64,000 bases of DNA, from the NCBI RefSeq assembly GCF_001748245.1, contig NZ_BDFO01000001.1, positions 5,905,859-5,969,858 on the forward strand, read 5' to 3'. The DNA comes from Oligoflexus tunisiensis. Its GTDB lineage: Bacteria; Bdellovibrionota_B; Oligoflexia; Oligoflexales; Oligoflexaceae. Shown piece after piece: positions 17,363 to 25,055 of the stretch. The position numbers were made by a program, and so were the translations under genes. Position 1 is the stretch's first letter. Each line of letters opens with the position of its first letter. The notes below the pieces were generated by a model, which did not search any database, was not told the DNA's origin, and worked only from the letters and a program-made list of their open reading frames with translations.

Positions 17363-17800
17363 TCAGACCATATCTTTCAGAGCTTTCAGAGCGCGAACTT
17401 TGACCACGTTACGAGCTGGCTTGGCTTTGAAGGTCATCTCTTCGCCGGTGAAGGGATTGGTGCCTTTGCGAGCCTTGGTAGCGGGCTTGCGAACCACAGT
17501 GACTTTCATCAGGCCGGGAACGGTGAAGGTTCCTGGGCCTTTTTTCAGGTCGTGGCCGATCAGTTCGCCAAGGGTTTCGAACAAGGCGCTGACTTCTTTT
17601 TTGGACAGGCCGGTGTTGTCGGAAATCGAAGCCAAAACCTGGCTTTTGGTGCGGGTTTTGCTGACTTTATCGAAATTTTTTGGGCCAGTGGGAATCGCCC
17701 GTGGCTCTCTTTTCTTTTCAGCTTTGACCTTGGTGCCGCCAGCTTTTTTCACGGTTTTCTTGCCAGCAGCCTTCTTTGTTCCGGCCTTCTTCTTCGCCAT
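17363..17800 (-). CDS. HU-family DNA-binding protein with lysine-rich N-terminal tail
   Basis: Residues ~45-145 form an HU/IHF fold: SKTRTKSQVLASISDNTGL, then the helix EVSALFETLGELIG, the beta arm region GLMKVTVVRKPATKARKGTNP with NPFTGEEM, and LKALKDMV at the end. The first ~40 residues are a Lys/Ala tail (KKAGTKKAAGKKTVKKAGG) like a histone H1 tail. Such tailed HU proteins compact the nucleoid in some actinobacteria and other lineages. The start has a strong TAGGAGGT site. A separate H1-like protein is encoded at 22806, so this organism has at least two basic-tail nucleoid proteins. Confidence 0.9.
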   Translation of the reverse strand: MAKKKAGTKKAAGKKTVKKAGGTKVKAEKKREPRAIPTGPKNFDKVSKTRTKSQVLASISDNTGLSKKEVSALFETLGELIGHDLKKGPGTFTVPGLMKVTVVRKPATKARKGTNPFTGEEMTFKAKPARNVVKVRALKALKDMV

Positions 17801-17851
17801 AAAAACTCGACCTCCTAAAAAGTATGAAAGTGCGATGGGTGCATACCCTAT

Positions 17852-17881
17852 AAATTACGTTAAGCCAGCAGTGAAAATCAA
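17852..17881 (-). promoter_or_regulatory. Candidate promoter for the HU gene
   Basis: On the minus strand TTGATT (17876-17881) and TAATTT (17852-17857) are separated by 18 bases. The same -10 form TAATTT occurs before groES. The rest of the 276-base gap up to 18076 holds a GC-rich hairpin-like stretch near 17985-18020 (CCCGA pairing with TCGGG inside AGCC/GGCT) that would lie in the leader of the plus-strand gene. Confidence 0.35.
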
Positions 17882-18076
17882 GCTTCATTGATAGCATCTG
17901 CTGCGAAACAGAGATGATGCAATACCAAAGAACATAAGATCGAGGCAACTGTTTTGGGCGGAAAAACACGTTTTTTTTATAGGCGGAGCCCCTGCCCGAG
18001 GGTGCCTTCGGGGTGATCGGCTTAATTTTTCCTGAGAACTGCCGAAAACAACGCTGGTCCTTCAGGGAGAAAAGTC

Positions 18077-19252
18077 ATGAAATCCGGGTTTGGAGCCCGC
18101 AATTTCCTCGGGAATCAAAGCGTTCTTATCATAGAGCCGACCCTGAACTATAAAAATTCCATGAAAGGCTTTTTTAGCAATCTGAAGATCACCAACTATA
18201 AGTTCGTGTCCACCGTTCGCGATGCCAAAATCAGCCTTCTCACTATGAATGTCGGGCTTTTCATCTGCGAATGGAGCCTGAAAGACATGAATGGCATCCA
18301 ATTCTGTCGGGAAATTAAAGAAAATCCCCGGCATGCGCAGACTCCGTTTTTGCTTCTTTCGGTCGAAAACCTCAAGAAAGACATTATCTTGGCAAGTGAG
18401 GTGGGGATCGATGGGTACCTTCTGAAGCCCTTCAGCTACGAGGAATTCCGCGATGCCGTGATGAGTGTCCTCAGGGTCAAGCGTGCCCCCTCGCCCATCA
18501 ATAAAACCATAGAGGAAGCGCAGGAGCTGCTCCGGCTGAATGATATCGATCGAGCGGAGGCGCTGTTCGAACAGGCCCGGCAGACCAATCCTCAGTCCGC
18601 TCGTGCCCTTTCCGGACTGGCCCAGGTCGCTGAATTACGCAACGATACGGCACGTGCCATCATGCTTTTGAAGCAGGCACACCATGCCAATCCCGATTAT
18701 GTGGACGCCATTCGCACGCTCGTGGAGCTTTATCTGGTCCGCGGCCCCACCCGTGATCTGATCGAGATGGCGGAAAAAGCCCATCAGATCAGCCCCGAGA
18801 ACCCGAAATATACCCTGATTCTGGCCAAAGCATTTTTGGAGGAGGAGGACCTGCCACAGTCGGAACTCTTCTTTAAGAAGACCATCCGTCTGTCGCCAAA
18901 ATTGGCCCAGGCTTATAAGGGTCTCGGCCGCCTGTATTTGATTCAGGACGACTACGATTCGGCCATGAAAAATTTTGAAAAAGCCTTGGATTTCGATGAA
19001 AAGGACGTGAGCGTTCTGAATTCCCTCGGCCTGGCCTATGTCAAGCTGGAGAAATACAGCGAGGGGATCGAAAAATATATGGCCGCTCTGAAGATGCGGC
19101 CCAATGATTTTCGGATCATATTTAATCTGGGATATGCCAAAGAAAAACTGGGCGACCTCGATTCCGCCCGTTTTTACTATCAACAGGTTCTGACTCATAA
19201 TCCCGAATTTGACAAGGCCAAACGTCGTCTGAAAAACCTGGGAGCCGCCTAA
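18077..19252 (+). CDS. Degenerate receiver domain fused to TPR repeats
   Basis: Residues ~14-130 follow a CheY-like receiver fold (SVLIIEP..., FICEWSLKDMNG, LLLSVEN, LLKPFS). The phosphate-accepting Asp is replaced by Glu65, and the usual acidic pair after strand 1 is reduced to one Glu. The switch Ser and the Lys are kept. It may be fixed in an active-like state or work as a protein-interaction module. Residues ~150-391 are six or so TPR units (for example KAFLEEEDLPQSELFFKKTI). No DNA-binding or enzymatic output domain is present, so it is likely a scaffold. It has its own AGGGAG site and overlaps the convergent acetoacetyl-CoA synthetase gene by four bases at the stops. Confidence 0.85.
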   Translation: MKSGFGARNFLGNQSVLIIEPTLNYKNSMKGFFSNLKITNYKFVSTVRDAKISLLTMNVGLFICEWSLKDMNGIQFCREIKENPRHAQTPFLLLSVENLKKDIILASEVGIDGYLLKPFSYEEFRDAVMSVLRVKRAPSPINKTIEEAQELLRLNDIDRAEALFEQARQTNPQSARALSGLAQVAELRNDTARAIMLLKQAHHANPDYVDAIRTLVELYLVRGPTRDLIEMAEKAHQISPENPKYTLILAKAFLEEEDLPQSELFFKKTIRLSPKLAQAYKGLGRLYLIQDDYDSAMKNFEKALDFDEKDVSVLNSLGLAYVKLEKYSEGIEKYMAALKMRPNDFRIIFNLGYAKEKLGDLDSARFYYQQVLTHNPEFDKAKRRLKNLGAA

Positions 19253-21216
19253 CGCCAGCGCTCGTATTCCGGCAAACATTCCGGATTGACGATCGCTGAC
19301 AGGTTATCCAGGGCCTCATGATGCAGAATTCGGGTCACCGCCAGTTCAAGTTTTTTCCCACTGCGGGTATAGGGAATATCCGTTACCTGGTGAATGCCGG
19401 CCGGCACATGCCGGGGGGAAAGTTTCTGCCGCAGCTCAGCCTTGATGTTCCGGACCAGCTCGTCATTGAGCGTGAGACCTTCCTTCAATTTGACAAAGAG
19501 CACCATCTCCGCATCGCCGTCTCTTTGCCGTGAAACAGCCAGAGAGTCCTGAACCTCAGGGAATTGCTCGACCTGGCGATAGATCTCGGCGGTTCCAATC
19601 CGCACACCCCCCGGGTTAAGTGTTGCGTCGGAGCGACCATAAACCGTGATCCCCCCATGCTCCGTGATTTCAATAAAATCACCGTGTCGCCACACTTCCA
19701 CATGGGGATAAAAGTTGAAATAGGCCTCCTGATACTTGCGCCCATCATCCTTCCAAAAGCCGATCGGCATGCATGGGAAAGGCTTGGTGCAGACGAGTTC
19801 TCCACGCTTCTGCCGGACCGGATGCCCCTCCTCATCCCAGCAGTCGACCGCCATACCGAGGCCGGGTCCTTGGATCTCACCCACGTAAACGGGGAGCCAG
19901 GGATTGCCGAGCATGAAACAGGAGACGATATCCGTTCCCCCACTGATGGAAGCCAGATGAAGGTCTGGATTCACCGCCTCATACACCCACTGAAAGTGTT
20001 CCGGCATGAGCGGCGAACCCGTGGACAGCATGGTTTCCAGGCGGTCCAGGGCAAAGGTCGTGCGTGGCGTCAGGCCCGTCTTCATACAGGACGCAAGAAA
20101 TTTGGGACTGGTCCCGAAACAGGTGACGCCGTGATCCGAGACCGCCTGCCACAGCACCCCAAAATTCTGTCGATTGATGGAACCTTCAAAAAGGACCAGA
20201 TCGGCTCCGGTCGCTAAAGCGGAAACCATCCAATTCCACATCATCCAGCCACAGGTTGTGAAATAGAGCAGACGCTTGCCTGGCCCTAGATCACTGTGGA
20301 GCATCAATTCCTTTTTGTGTTGCAGGAGTGTCCCGCCCACGGAATGCACGATGCACTTGGGTTTGCCGGTGGTACCCGAGGAAAAAAGGATATACAGCGG
20401 ATGATCAAACGGTGTCGCGACCGGTTCGAATGCGGCCAGCGCATGCCCGGGCTCTTCCGCTCCAAGAAAATTTTGCCAGGATACAAAGGGGGAGGGATGC
20501 TGTCCAACGCCCAAAGGATCGATCATGATGCACGCCTTCACGGTCGGCAGACTTCGGCTTACAGTCAGCGCGGTGCTCGCACAATCGATGAATTTATCGC
20601 TGTATGTATAGGCTCGGGTAGCGAACAGCACCGTGGGTTCGATCTGGCTAAAGCGGTCCAGGATCCCTTCGCTGCCGAAATCAGGAGAACAGGACGACCA
20701 GATGGCTCCGATTGCGCTTGTCGCCAGCATGGCAACGATGGCTTCGCTCGTGTTCGGACAGATACCGGCGACACGATCACCGGACTTTACGCCGACCTTC
20801 TTCAAGGCCGCTGTGCATTGAGCCACCTGGGTTTTCAGGCTTTCACTGGGAAGAACGACGGGGTCTCGCAGACCTTCTATTATAGATATGATCTTGGCCG
20901 GATTTTTATCCTGATGAGCTAACAGATTCCGAGCAAAACTGAGCCGACCCTCAGGAAACCATTGGCCGCCGCGCATCTTTCCTTGGGGTGGCGGCACGAA
21001 CACGGATGAGGGCGGCCTGTCCCAAATGATTCCCAGATAGTCGGCAGCTGCGGCCCAGAACGCGGAAGATTGGTCGACCGACCATTGATGCAGCTCGTGA
21101 TAATTTGAGAAGGAGGCACCCGTCTCGGCCTCCACACGACTTTTGAATTTCCAGATGTGACTGGCATGCAAACGCTCACGCCCTGCCTGCCACAAAGCAT
21201 TATCGTCCCTGGTCAT
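19249..21216 (-). CDS. Acetoacetyl-CoA synthetase
   Basis: This adenylate-forming enzyme activates acetoacetate to acetoacetyl-CoA. It has 655 residues, typical for the family, with the AMP-binding loop LFSSGTTGKPKCIVHS, the central region SISGGTDIVSCF and the C-terminal catalytic Lys segment TRSGKKLELAV. The N-terminal ACS-type extension is present. Family members support ketone-body or polyhydroxybutyrate turnover, but no other PHB gene is in this window. The ATG at 21216 follows a plausible promoter at 21257-21286. The stop overlaps the stop of the receiver-TPR gene. Confidence 0.9.
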   Translation of the reverse strand: MTRDDNALWQAGRERLHASHIWKFKSRVEAETGASFSNYHELHQWSVDQSSAFWAAAADYLGIIWDRPPSSVFVPPPQGKMRGGQWFPEGRLSFARNLLAHQDKNPAKIISIIEGLRDPVVLPSESLKTQVAQCTAALKKVGVKSGDRVAGICPNTSEAIVAMLATSAIGAIWSSCSPDFGSEGILDRFSQIEPTVLFATRAYTYSDKFIDCASTALTVSRSLPTVKACIMIDPLGVGQHPSPFVSWQNFLGAEEPGHALAAFEPVATPFDHPLYILFSSGTTGKPKCIVHSVGGTLLQHKKELMLHSDLGPGKRLLYFTTCGWMMWNWMVSALATGADLVLFEGSINRQNFGVLWQAVSDHGVTCFGTSPKFLASCMKTGLTPRTTFALDRLETMLSTGSPLMPEHFQWVYEAVNPDLHLASISGGTDIVSCFMLGNPWLPVYVGEIQGPGLGMAVDCWDEEGHPVRQKRGELVCTKPFPCMPIGFWKDDGRKYQEAYFNFYPHVEVWRHGDFIEITEHGGITVYGRSDATLNPGGVRIGTAEIYRQVEQFPEVQDSLAVSRQRDGDAEMVLFVKLKEGLTLNDELVRNIKAELRQKLSPRHVPAGIHQVTDIPYTRSGKKLELAVTRILHHEALDNLSAIVNPECLPEYERWR

Positions 21217-21256
21217 ACTGCCTAACCCCCTTGGCCAGAACCCTCTATGCCTAGGA

Positions 21257-21286
21257 TATATAGGCGAGACTCAGTCGTAATGTCAG
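21257..21286 (-). promoter_or_regulatory. Promoter for the acetoacetyl-CoA synthetase gene
   Basis: On the minus strand CTGACA (21281-21286) and TATATA (21257-21262) are 18 bases apart, close to the sigma-70 consensus. The start region that follows contains CCTAGGCA, a motif also seen upstream of prc. Confidence 0.5.
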
Positions 21287-21311
21287 CAAAAAAGCTCGAA
21301 ACGGTGGGAAT

Positions 21312-22097
21312 TTAAGGGCCAACGGATTTATCGATTTTCCGTGCGATGGCGCGCAGACGACTGAGCCCCTCGCTGGATTTGGGTGCCTCGGGTTTCGTGG
21401 TCGATTCCCCTTCACGCCGATAGTGGGAAGCGGCCACTGCTTTTTGCGCCTTCACCACACTGTTTTGCTGGGGCGTCGGCGCAGGCTTTGTTAGAGGCGC
21501 CGGTGCAGGCGCCGGTGCAGGTTCTGTCTTTGTCAGGATGAGCTCAAGCTGGGCAAGGCGCTGCTCCATCAATTCCGGACGCACATTGAAAAACGCAGCC
21601 GTGTCCGCAACTGTTCCCAGGGTGGTATAAGCTTTCTTTACCATTCCACGCGGCATAAGGAGGGCACTCGCGAAGGCATCCGCTTGCATCTCTTCAGGTG
21701 TACTGAAGGGACGTTTGAGAAAGCGACCAAGCGCGCCGCTGCGCTCCCGCACTTCATGTGTTTTCAGTTCACCCCTGGCCATCAGCGGTTGGAATTCGCA
21801 AAGGAAATGCCCGAAGAGGTGCGCCAAGGTAAAGTTCACTTCACCCGGATCCCTGAGGCTGGGTGAAAGGATCAGCGACGCATGCCAGGCTCCACGGTGA
21901 TCGGCCGCAAAGAGCCGCGCGGCCTCACCGATATCGTCCCGCGATAATTCCAAACCGGCATTGATCAATAAGGGTTCCACCCGAAGCCTTGGGCTATAGA
22001 TGTGCTTATCCGCAAAATATTTCCGAACCAAACACGCCAGAGTTTCCAGATCGCCGCTGTTGACCGTATGAAGAATCTCTGGGAATAAGGCGAGCAT
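21312..22097 (-). CDS. ImmA/IrrE-like protein with missing catalytic Glu (pseudopeptidase)
   Basis: The first ~175 residues match the ImmA/IrrE metallopeptidase pattern: a helix-rich start, FTLAHLFGHFL in the place of HExGH, and EEMQADAFASALLMP, which holds the third-ligand Glu. Here the catalytic Glu of HExGH is Leu94, while both His residues remain. Zinc could bind, but normal peptide hydrolysis is unlikely. After residue ~190 comes an Ala/Pro-rich linker and a basic C-terminal helix not seen in typical members. IrrE/ImmA proteins cleave repressors in stress or mobile-element regulation; no repressor gene is beside this one. It is transcribed alone. Confidence 0.8.
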   Translation of the reverse strand: MLALFPEILHTVNSGDLETLACLVRKYFADKHIYSPRLRVEPLLINAGLELSRDDIGEAARLFAADHRGAWHASLILSPSLRDPGEVNFTLAHLFGHFLCEFQPLMARGELKTHEVRERSGALGRFLKRPFSTPEEMQADAFASALLMPRGMVKKAYTTLGTVADTAAFFNVRPELMEQRLAQLELILTKTEPAPAPAPAPLTKPAPTPQQNSVVKAQKAVAASHYRREGESTTKPEAPKSSEGLSRLRAIARKIDKSVGP

Positions 22098-22277
22098 GAT
22101 CGCGCTCCTTCGCTGGTTTATTTTATTGTACCAGACTTCAAAAACTCCCGATTTGTACCGGTCGTGAATAGGACCATCAACATATTGGAATTATTAAATA
22201 AATAGACTCTTTTAAAGTTCCCGCGGCGGCCGCCGATAGTGTTTTTAAGTCACCGCTTGCACATGGGGGAAAGCTAT

Positions 22278-22607
22278 ATGGGGGATCCGGCATTGGATGA
22301 ACAGAGGCGATCACCTCGTCGCGTTCTAACGAAACTGCTCCCTGGACCCTTGCTCGATCACGAGCAAAAGGTCCTTCATTGTCGACCAATTGACCTTTCC
22401 CAGGAGGGCTTGTCGATCCTTACAGAGGTCCAGCTGAGCATCGGCACACAGCTGACCTTGAGAACCCATAATCAGACAGTGGCCCTCGAGGTCATCTGGC
22501 AAAGACCGGATTTTGGAAAGCAGGGTCTCTCGCGTTACGGTCTCCGATCCATCGATGAGGCTATTGATCTCGAAGAAATGTTTCGTTCCGCTGGCTGCCT
22601 CAAGTAA
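22278..22607 (+). CDS. PilZ domain protein
   Basis: The 109-residue protein is essentially one PilZ domain. It carries the c-di-GMP-binding signatures RRSPRR near the N-terminus and DLSQEGLS about 35 residues later, then a beta-barrel-like stretch. It should bind c-di-GMP and pass the signal to a partner. A GGDEF protein is encoded at 44633. The start at 22278 is a choice: two in-frame starts lie upstream, but only here is the purine stretch GGGGAAAG at a proper distance. It is followed by a small hairpin. Confidence 0.85.
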   Translation: MGDPALDEQRRSPRRVLTKLLPGPLLDHEQKVLHCRPIDLSQEGLSILTEVQLSIGTQLTLRTHNQTVALEVIWQRPDFGKQGLSRYGLRSIDEAIDLEEMFRSAGCLK

Positions 22608-22613
22608 AAAGGT

Positions 22614-22629
22614 TGCGGCACAAGCCGCA
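22614..22629 (+). terminator. Weak hairpin after the PilZ gene
   Basis: TGCGGC and GCCGCA flank a four-base loop just past the stop. A short CTTTCT follows rather than a full T run. Confidence 0.4.
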
Positions 22630-22805
22630 CACCGCTTTCTGATCACCCGCCTCTGACCACCTCAATCCAAAAAATTCCACAGGTCGATCAACGCACGTCA
22701 TGAAAAAGAATTTTTTTTCTTCGATAGTGATTGAAATGCGAATTATTTTTCGGTAACACTATACCTAGCACAGTCAAGCGACAGCTCAACTCTTAGGAGA
22801 AGACC

Positions 22806-23090
22806 TTGGAAGAGAACATGAACGCCGAAGAAGGCATGCAAGAGACCAAGACCACCAAAAAGAAACGTTCCGGCAAGAAGAAAAAAGCTGGCAAGAAAAA
22901 AGCCGCTAAGAAGGTGGTAGCGAAGAAGAAGAAGTCGACCAAGAAGAAGGCAGCTAAAAAGGCCACCAAGAAAAAAGCTGCTAAGGCGACCAAGAAGAAA
23001 GCCGGAAAGAAAAAAGCAGCCAAGAAAAAAGTAGCTAAAAAAGCTACCAAGAAAAAAGCTGCGAAGAAGAAAGCCAGAAAGAAGAAGTAA
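22806..23090 (+). CDS. Histone H1-like lysine/alanine-rich protein
   Basis: After an acidic start of ~15 residues, almost the whole protein is Lys, Ala and Thr in AAKK, ATKKK and AGKKK units, as in bacterial H1 homologues (Hc1/HctB, AlgP tails). It should bind DNA or RNA without sequence specificity. The codons mix AAG and AAA, and the region is internally repetitive, so unit number may vary between strains. The TTG at 22806 has AGGAG six bases upstream and fits best; an ATG at 22818 has only a GGAAGAG site. A 198-base A/T-rich gap precedes it. Confidence 0.85.
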   Translation: MEENMNAEEGMQETKTTKKKRSGKKKKAGKKKAAKKVVAKKKKSTKKKAAKKATKKKAAKATKKKAGKKKAAKKKVAKKATKKKAAKKKARKKK

Positions 23091-23115
23091 TCTTTTTGGG
23101 TTTCAGTCGTCAGGG

Positions 23116-23130
23116 CGGTCTTCAAGGCCG
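23116..23130 (+). terminator. Possible weak terminator after the H1-like gene
   Basis: CGGTCT and AGGCCG can pair around a three-base loop (with one G-T pair), and TTCTT follows. It lies 25 bases past the stop codon. Confidence 0.35.
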
Positions 23131-23201
23131 TTCTTGCGAAACAGCGCGGGTTAGGGAGCGATTTTGCCCTCTATTCCGCGTTTTGCTTTTGGGGGCCTCA
23201 A

Positions 23202-24317
23202 GTGCCTAAATGGCAGAGAATTGCAAGTCTTATCATCCAGCACAATAAACAAAGTCTTACCCGCATCCGCTATGACTGGGGCCGGGAACTGGTTGTGATC
23301 GCCAGTACAGGAATCCTCCTCGGTCTTTTCTATTATATGTTCCGTGACTTTCTGCAGGACAAGCTGAACGATCTCCCGACCAGCCTGCGTGAACTGATTG
23401 CGACACGCCTCCGCGCGGTGGTGATGCTCGGCCTTGGTCTGTGGGTGGGTGGACGTCTTTCCAACCTTTATCGCGATGAACCCGGTTGGGCCCATTTCGC
23501 TCTCAGATCGGGTGAAGATCCCCAGGTGGTGCGGGCCTTCCGTCTGGGTCAGTCGCTGCTCCTGATCGCCGTGAGCTACGGAATATTCGGGTATTTTTTC
23601 CAGCCTGAGCTCTCTCTTCAGATCGGAAGCCTGGCGCTGGCCGGTGCAACATTCGCTTTCATGCGATACCGGAAGGAAAGCACGGGTCCTCAAAATTTGA
23701 AACCCATCCTCCGCGATGCCCCAGAGAGTCGGGCCGACACGCTCAGGAACTGGCGCTGGTTTCAAATCGTTCAAAGGAATCGCCTGTGCCGCCTCTGCCT
23801 TGTGATCAGTCTGATCCTTCAGCTGTCGATTGCTGTCATGCATGGACTTGGCTGGCCGCTCTTCCTGACAGTCCTGGCCACCATGATGGCCAGTGCGCTC
23901 CTGGCCTGGGCTTTGGCCTTCCAACTCGAAGACGATATGCGGGCGATCTGGTTTGAACGGCAGCTCGGTTGCTCACACGAGGAGTTTGTCAAAGTGTACG
24001 AACACATCAGCTGGAGGCTTGGCCTCGGTCTGGCTCTGCTCAGCCTGGTGTCCATCCTGGTGACCGGCGTTCCCGGCCGCGTGCCGCTCGGGGAATGGAT
24101 AAAACTTCTGCCCATTGCGGCCCTCTTTCCTTTGATCACACCGGCCATCATGTTTCAGGTGGCGCCCGAACGTCCGTTGCTGCAGATTCTGATCACGAGT
24201 TTGATTGGGCTCTTTTTGGGAACAGCGATCTATGCCCATATCCTTTCCATCGTCCTGGTCCCTATTGCCATCACTTATGCCAAAAATTATCAGAAGGATA
24301 ATTTTTACCGTTCCTAG
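23202..24317 (+). CDS. Integral membrane protein, likely permease of an ABC system
   Basis: The protein has about seven to eight hydrophobic segments (for example LVVIASTGILLGLFYYMF, AVVMLGLGLWVGGRL, LIAVSYGIFGYFF and the C-terminal LITSLIGLFLGTAIYAHIL) and no clear soluble domain. It resembles ABC-2-type permeases in size and layout, and the ATPase gene follows after 12 bases. The start is a GTG with GGGGG upstream. I infer that this pair forms a transporter; the substrate is unknown. Confidence 0.75.
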   Translation: MPKWQRIASLIIQHNKQSLTRIRYDWGRELVVIASTGILLGLFYYMFRDFLQDKLNDLPTSLRELIATRLRAVVMLGLGLWVGGRLSNLYRDEPGWAHFALRSGEDPQVVRAFRLGQSLLLIAVSYGIFGYFFQPELSLQIGSLALAGATFAFMRYRKESTGPQNLKPILRDAPESRADTLRNWRWFQIVQRNRLCRLCLVISLILQLSIAVMHGLGWPLFLTVLATMMASALLAWALAFQLEDDMRAIWFERQLGCSHEEFVKVYEHISWRLGLGLALLSLVSILVTGVPGRVPLGEWIKLLPIAALFPLITPAIMFQVAPERPLLQILITSLIGLFLGTAIYAHILSIVLVPIAITYAKNYQKDNFYRS

Positions 24318-24329
24318 GGAGAACCCTGC

Positions 24330-25055
24330 ATGCTGACACTCGAGATCAACTCCCTGAGCAAAACCTTTGCCCAGAGCCAGTTCCGCCTGGGCCCCCTCAA
24401 CCTCCATATGGACGAAGGCGACAGCCTTGCCCTCTTCGGCAAAAACGGGGCCGGCAAGTCCACCCTATTTCATTTGATCACTGGACACCTGAGGCCGGAT
24501 GAGGGTCGGATTCAGGTCTTTGGCGAGACCATGAAGGTCGATGCCTTTGCTCTCAAAAGACGAATGGGGTATCTGCCGCAGAACCTGGATTTGCCACGCT
24601 GGGTGAGCGGCTTTGATATCATCACGTATGCCATGAAATTGCATGGCATCCAGCCTCTCGCCGCCGAGCGCGACCGCGTTCTTGAATACTGGGATTGCAC
24701 GAGCTTCGCGCACAAACCTCTGGCGGCCTGCTCCTATGGAATGCAAAAACGCATCGCCCTGGCCTTGTCCTCGCTGCACAAACCGGATCTTTTGATCCTG
24801 GATGAACCCTTCTCCGGTCTCGACCTGATTCATACCCGCGCCCTGGAAAATCTTTTGGAGGGGCGCCGCGGTCGTCAGCTGACCATCATCAGCACCCACG
24901 TGGCCGCGTATGCCGCCAAGCTGAGCAATAAGGCGGCGATCATGTCGGAGGGTCAACTCAGGGACCTGGAACGCTGGTCCCAGGCAGACTTTATGGCTCG
25001 CATTGCCCTCATGGAGGAACAGTTTTTTGTTCCAGGATCCGAGGTCAGGACATGA
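24330..25055 (+). CDS. ABC transporter ATP-binding protein
   Basis: A complete ABC ATPase of 241 residues: Walker A GKNGAGKSTLF, a short Q-loop region (GYLPQNLDLP), a signature reading CSYGMQKRIALAL (a variant of LSGGQ with CSYGM), Walker B LLILDEPFSGLDL and the H-loop His in IISTH. The CSYG signature is typical of several ABC-2 export ATPases. It should power the membrane protein just upstream. It overlaps the next exporter gene by four bases, so all four genes of this block are one operon. Confidence 0.9.
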   Translation: MLTLEINSLSKTFAQSQFRLGPLNLHMDEGDSLALFGKNGAGKSTLFHLITGHLRPDEGRIQVFGETMKVDAFALKRRMGYLPQNLDLPRWVSGFDIITYAMKLHGIQPLAAERDRVLEYWDCTSFAHKPLAACSYGMQKRIALALSSLHKPDLLILDEPFSGLDLIHTRALENLLEGRRGRQLTIISTHVAAYAAKLSNKAAIMSEGQLRDLERWSQADFMARIALMEEQFFVPGSEVRT

